The notes beneath the pieces are model-generated. The model searched no databases. It was given only the letters and a program-made list of their open reading frames with translations, and was not told the origin of the DNA. Below, piece by piece: positions 58,652 through 64,000 of a DNA stretch of 64,000 nt; within the stretch, counting starts at the first letter, position 1, and every line of letters begins with the position of its first letter. Origin of the DNA: Colius striatus (taxonomy: Eukaryota > Chordata > Aves > Coliiformes > Coliidae); assembly GCF_028858725.1 (NCBI RefSeq), contig NC_084759.1:95128362-95192361 (forward strand), given 5' to 3'. The translations under genes and the position numbers were made by a program.

Positions 58652-61600
58652 AAGCTTGTCTTTAACTATAGATACATCAATATGCACATAGCACAAGAGC
58701 ACTGGGGCTAAACAAATGGCAGGATACATGTGGAATGTACGTACAGAGCAAACCCCTTGAAGCTAAAGTGATTTAAGCCCCTTCCCAGCTTTTCTATGTT
58801 TCTAGGGTTTTGACTGCTGGATTTGAATAAACCAAAATATCACAGTGGCAAGCAGAGCAGTATGAAACTAGACAGCATTGTTGCAGTAAAGGTCTGGACT
58901 TGTCACATCTTCATGTTGAAAATATATTTAATAATATTACAAAAACCAGCATTATCCCCAGTGTTCTTCACCCCCCTAACCCTACTTACACGTAACAAAA
59001 AGTGATCTCTTTCTTTTTAAAGGGTAAAAAAATTGCAAAATGAACATTTAAAAAGTTCCCTAATAAAAACTTATGTTCAGAAAATATATAATAACTGCAT
59101 GCCCCTAGAAAAAAAGGTTTGTAATTTATCAGTTATTTGGCTTAGCATCAGCTCAGCGACACGCTCTGTCTTCTAAGGTGCCCAAGGCAACTCACTGGCT
59201 GTGTGCAACCTTGCAGGGCTTTACAGGCTGCCGTCCTGCCAGCACTACACTTGGCAGGCTACTTGGTAGGGTCCGAGGACAAGGCCAGCCTCGTGTTTCT
59301 ATAGTTGACAGTGCTTCCAAATAGCTTGAAATCTATAATCATTTTGATTTGCCAAGTAAATACAATTTTGATGAGTTTAATGGCTAAAACTACTTTTAGG
59401 AAGAGAAGGAAGAAAACAGATCCAGTTGCAAAGACCATAAACTACTTCTGGGGTTTTTTTCTTATTCTTGACTTTTTGTTTGATGCTCTACTGAGAATTT
59501 GCAGTCCTTCCAGAGCTTGCACCAGCTTAACAATGTAGGTTCTATGTTATTGAGGCCTTTTGAATTCCTCCATGTGTCCCCTGCGAAGCACCTGGCTGCC
59601 TTTGCCTATGCCTTTGCGTTGAATTGGGGCACCAATTAAAGTTAAGCATCTGCTGAAGTGCTTCCGTGAGCCAGGAGCTGCAGGGCTGCAGCACACATGG
59701 CAGCTGCCAGGTGATCCGTGAGGGGAAAGTCTGGAAAGGGGTCCCTAAAACAGCACTGTCTCACTCAGCTGAGCTGTGGGAGTTGGGGTTAAAGGGAAGG
59801 AAAGAGTCATGGGACTTAATTACTTACAGGACAGAAGCACCAGTTTCCTCACAAGATGTACACAGAAGAAAACCATTGTGGGATGGCCACAAAGCGAGGC
59901 AGTGAGATGTGTTTTCCAGTCACCTGCTGTGTTTGATCATGCACCTCAGCTGGTGTTTGGCCTGGAGGGAGCCAGGTGGGGAAACTCATGGCCAGCAGGG
60001 ACCTGAAACATGAACTTCAACCCTAATGGCAACAAACCCAAGGCTATGGGCTCACAGCGTGGGCAGCGGCAGCCCAGGGCCTGGCACTGCTGGGAAGGAC
60101 AGAACAGAGGAGTGCTCTGGGGCAGGCTGGACTCATGAAAGAGAGAGCTGAACCTGCCCTCATGACTTTCAGCTGCAGCTGATCAAGCACAGAGAAAAAT
60201 GAGCTCAGGTGATTTCCCTGAGAGGATGGGCTGACTCCTGTTCACAGAGCAAAAATGCTCTGGAGGCAGATGGACAAGACCAGACTGATCCTCATCTCAA
60301 TCAGAGCAGTGATGGAAAAGTCCTAAATAGGGAGGGAGAGGGGTGAAAGGACGGACACCCACTCTGCCAAAGTATAATGGCATTGCTGGCAAATCTTTTC
60401 TATGACTGTAGGCTGGGGCAACGTGACCTTTGAGAGACACAAAACTGGCACATTGATGCTGGTGCAGCCAATGCCCTGTATGGAAAGGGCATGTAGCTGT
60501 GTACCCCCTGGGTGGCCGTGAGGGCTGCCTGAATGGCACCAGGAAAGCAGAGCCTGACAGGAATGTTTAAAAGCCCGTGAAGTCCTTATGAAAGCATCTT
60601 GAAACAACACAGTGCTTAAGAGGTATATCTCAGAACATTGTTCCTGGAAAGAGGAGTGTAAGGGCTGTTACAAACACCAAAAAGCTCCTCTTCTGTAAGA
60701 AAAGTGTACGCAAACTCCTGCATCAATACCGAGATGTGCTAAACCCAGGCTGAGGACAAACACATAGCTTGTTATTCATCATTGATGTTATATGTTATGG
60801 ATGCCTGAGGTCCTGAAAAATTGAAGTTCTGCTGTGAGACTGTGGATCTGATTTTAAACTAACACCCCATCGCCCCCAAAAAGGAAAAAAAAAGGGTCTT
60901 TTCTTTTCTTTGTCCTGTCCTGTCTGCAGCCACAATGTTGACATTCTGCCCGTTCCAACTACCAGCATCTTTCAAGAGTCATTTTAATAATGTCTAAACA
61001 TGCTGTTCCTTTCCAGTTTCTGATCCACTAACTCGGTTCCACTCCAAGACTTAAAACCGAGGAAGCACTAGGGAGAAACACTATTTTCCTTGTTAAAATT
61101 AACGTTCCTAAGGGAAAAGTGCAATTCCCAGAGTTACAGCTGGGAAACTAAACTGTCAATGCAACTTTTCCATTGCATGCTTTCTCACAGCTGCACGCAC
61201 ACCTTTTTTTTTCTTGTCTTAGAGCCTTTTTCTCGCAGTTTACCCAAAGCATTGTTACTGTGGAGGCATTGGATACATTAAAAAGTGACAGTATTCTTTT
61301 TAGAAAGGCTCAATTGCCAGCCAAGGAGTTTGATGCTGAAGAATTACTTTTAAGCAAAACATCTCTAAAAAAGTAGAGGCTGCTAAAAGGTAGAAGTGAA
61401 ACCCCATCTGGAGTGCCAGTCCCAGTGCCCCATGTACCCGTTCAATCTCACCAATGCCTCATTTAAAGGCTGAGTAAAGGAGAGACCTTGTACTCAGCCT
61501 TTCTTACAAGGATGAATTTTACCAAAGCGAATGCAGACAAGCCAGTCCCAGAACTTCACCATATGTAGGTTTACAACCTCTGCGTTTTAGTGAGGATGCT

Positions 61601-62406
61601 TATCTGCATGAATCCACTTTTTCAGTCCAAAATGCCACCAGGTATTACCTAGGTTTCAATTTTGTTGTCATAGTTGCTTTGCACAACATTAGGGAAAGTT
61701 TACACACATCTTGATGGGGCTGTAAGGTACACTGTTTTATGAATTGATATCCAGAGATCAATAATCAGCCTCTGAAAAAAACAGGGTCTACATAAATACA
61801 GGTATTCCATACTGGTAGCACAGAGCAGCAGAGTTTGGCCTGACCAGCCGCCATGTGGCACTCGTAAGAGAACAGCTCGACCTTCATACCCTGTGGTAAT
61901 GCCAGCTGGCTTTCTAAATACAAAGAGATACAGAACTCCCTAGGTATTGCTATGTGCCTCTCCCTTCTGCAGACTCTACAGAACACAAGTGGTATTTAAA
62001 CAAGCCTAAGAGAGCTGGTATTTTCTTCTAGGAAAGCACTAGCAGTGATACAGTTATTGAGTTTCTTTTTTTACAGTAAGAGGCCGGAGCCTTTACAGCA
62101 TAAGTCCTGGATGCACAGGAGGTCTATGCAGCTACAGTGGGTAGGAAAGCAGAAACCTGCAGCACAGGCAGCCACAATGTTACACAAAGTGATGTGCAAG
62201 ACTGTAGCATTCCTGAACAGGCCAAAACCAAGCAGGAGTCAATGGTCTTCTAAGAACTTATGGCCAACCATGGTGAAAAGCAGTTCTGTCTGGGAAGTCA
62301 CCAGTGCCGATGTGCCACAGAGCGCTGAGAGCAAGCGAATGAGCAAATGGTGACATTCCAACGCACAGTTGTCTGGTTCTGAGGGTATATTATATACACA
62401 CTCTGT

Positions 62407-62566
62407 CCTCGATGCACAGGGATTAGGACAAGCTTCCTCTTTAGGATTAGACCGATTACAAGGGATTCATTAGATATCCGTGAGCTGAACCTCAGCCTTT
62501 CATCGTCATCGAGTTTGCATAACTCCTGTTGGCATTAAAGGGAGTTACAGTCGCTGTGCATCGAGG
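62407..62566. repeat. Nested inverted repeats, possible structured RNA element
   Basis: CCTCGATGCACAG (62407-62419) and CTGTGCATCGAGG (62554-62566) are exact complements over 13 bp. Inside them TAACTCC/GGAGTTA (62519-62547) and GCTGA/TCAGC (about 62484-62498) form two more stems, giving a multibranch shape. It lies in the putative ITSN1 3' UTR. No RNA family is recognised. Confidence 0.5.
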
Positions 62567-64000
62567 GGAAGCAGGAAATCACGAGTGATGGTGGTAGGGA
62601 GGGAGCTCAGCTCTGTCACAGTTGTCCAAAACGGTGCAAACATACACAGCCACAACAAGGGTCACAATCTAAGAGGAGCCCCTGCAGCTAAGGGTCCCTC
62701 CCCAGGGCCCAATACTGGTTGAGTCTCAGGGAAAGGAGCAGCTCCTGGAAAACCTGGCCAGGATTTCTGCAAGATGCCCACGGTCTTTTTTTTGTCCTGT
62801 TTGTCTATTCAGCTGTTACTGTAATTTGTGCTGGTGCAATGGTACCCTTAAAAAGTGGTGCTACTTTTTAAACACTGAAATGAATTTTCAGCGTATTCAC
62901 AGCTACTGAGTAAAATTAGGACAGCGATAAAAGGTTAGACAATGACATTTAATGTTACTCCATTAATAGATTTTATCACTTTTTTTTATCCTACCACAAC
63001 AATGTGTATTTTCATATACATTATATTTAATAAAATGTATTGATATGGAATTAGGAAAGCATGGGTTTAGTACTATTTACATATCTTAATTGAAACAATT
63101 CTCTTAACAACATCGAAAAATAGAAACTTAAAAGTTCTCTTAATCGTGTTTTCGGCCAGTTAGTGGTAAACAAATGCATGCCTAGGAAGTTAACGCTCCC
63201 TCTAAAATGTGGTCAGTTGAAAGTTTCTAACTAAAATGTGTATCTCTGTTTTGTTTCAAAAAATACATAAGTATGTCTGTCATTTCTGATACAAAATTCT
63301 ACACTATCTTCAATAAATAAATAATAAAGCGATTCTGAAAAGTATGAAATGTAAACTTTGTTGTCCCTCCAACATACTTTTTGTGGTTTTTTTTTCTTTT
63401 TTCCCCGTTGCTTGAAACATTACAGTGGTCTTTTAGGAAATTATAATACACAGACACTTCCCAGCACAGTTTACACTTATTACCATACTGTATCTACCTA
63501 TCCGTTATGAATATATCCTAATTTCCTAGAGGAAATCAATAAGACTTGTAGTGCTAGAGAACACCGCCTCTACAGGAAAGGTGGAAACCAGTACTGAAAG
63601 GACATGCAAGGAACACCAAAACCTAACAACAACAAGAACGTTCACATGCTAATGAAACGGGCTGACACCTCCCATTCGGAAATAGGGTCCTTACAAAAAT
63701 ACCAGTGTATGCATGACAGGTCATGAACAAAATGAATCCAAGCAGAACAAAGAGGAATTTTTACTCTTTAGGGGGTCTATTCTCTCTCTCTGAGTCCAGA
63801 CTCGGCAAAGCACTTACCCAGGTGCTTACTGAAACGAGAGGTAAATGCGTGCTTAAAACCAGCTGCTTTGCCAAACAGGGAAAGTTTGCTGGATGTGTGG
63901 TGTTTAAACGGACACGTGAGCCCTGGCCTTCCCCTCAGATGACAAAGGCTGTGCTTTGGGGTTACCCACTCCACACCACCACAAGCACCCTGTTACGGTT

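Larger units (their letters stand above)
56612..64000 (-). other. Putative long 3' UTR of ITSN1 (long isoform), partial
   Basis: No coding exon is found on either strand across 7.4 kb. On the - strand, poly(A) signals occur at 56634-56639 (followed by a TGTGTACTGTT G/U-rich stretch) and at 58438-58443. The block is AT-rich, with many T- and A-runs typical of long UTRs. In mammals ITSN1 lies tail-to-tail with ATP5PO, and the brain long form is reported as an mRNA of about 15 kb, implying a very long 3' UTR. The coding end of ITSN1 is not in the window. This is inference from synteny; intergenic DNA is the alternative. Confidence 0.35.

Noticed and set aside
1-64000. CRISPR arrays, phage genes, operons, rRNA or tRNA genes.
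   Set aside because: No regularly spaced repeats, no prokaryotic gene density and no recognisable tRNA or rRNA sequence. The window is eukaryotic with one intron-containing gene.

Overview
The window is vertebrate nuclear DNA, almost certainly from a bird. The main evidence is at least seven CR1 LINE copies, several ending in the avian-type 3' tail (ATTCTATG-like 8-mers preceded by a GGTCCCTTCCAACC-like block). Two ERVL-like solo LTRs of a type common in bird genomes support this. A Neoaves lineage is plausible from the LTRs but is not demonstrated.

One protein-coding gene can be assembled completely: ATP5PO (ATP5O), the oligomycin-sensitivity-conferring (OSCP) peripheral-stalk subunit of mitochondrial ATP synthase. 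It lies on the + strand, with seven coding exons from 49672 to 53595 encoding 211 residues. All six introns are GT-AG, and the promoter sits in a CpG island of about 1 kb. An NRF-1-type site and a YY1-type site overlap the promoter and start codon, as expected for a nuclear OXPHOS gene. A polyadenylation signal follows at 53640.

Layout. Positions 1-49200 are an apparent gene desert upstream of ATP5PO, with no exon I can support. It holds CR1 fragments (5724, 18790, 30070, 48030), an ERVL-like solo LTR (28488-29569), simple repeats, several inverted repeats and a few candidate regulatory islands. The clearest island is a CpG-enriched stretch near 41000-41900 carrying a palindromic RFX X-box. 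Positions 49200-53670 are ATP5PO, with CR1 insertions in introns 3 and 5. Positions 53670-56600 are a short intergenic gap containing a second solo LTR (54983-55944) with an intact 5-bp target-site duplication. Positions 56600-64000 are AT-rich, lack coding exons and carry reverse-strand poly(A) signals. In mammals ITSN1 ends tail-to-tail with ATP5PO, so this block may be the long 3' UTR of the ITSN1 long isoform on the - strand; this is inference.

I found no new multi-gene system, CRISPR array, RNA gene or phage element. The items most worth following up are the 21-bp perfect hairpin at 3237-3306, the nested inverted repeats at 62407-62566, the X-box island, the promoter architecture of ATP5PO and the possible LINE reverse-transcriptase fossil near 15.2 kb.
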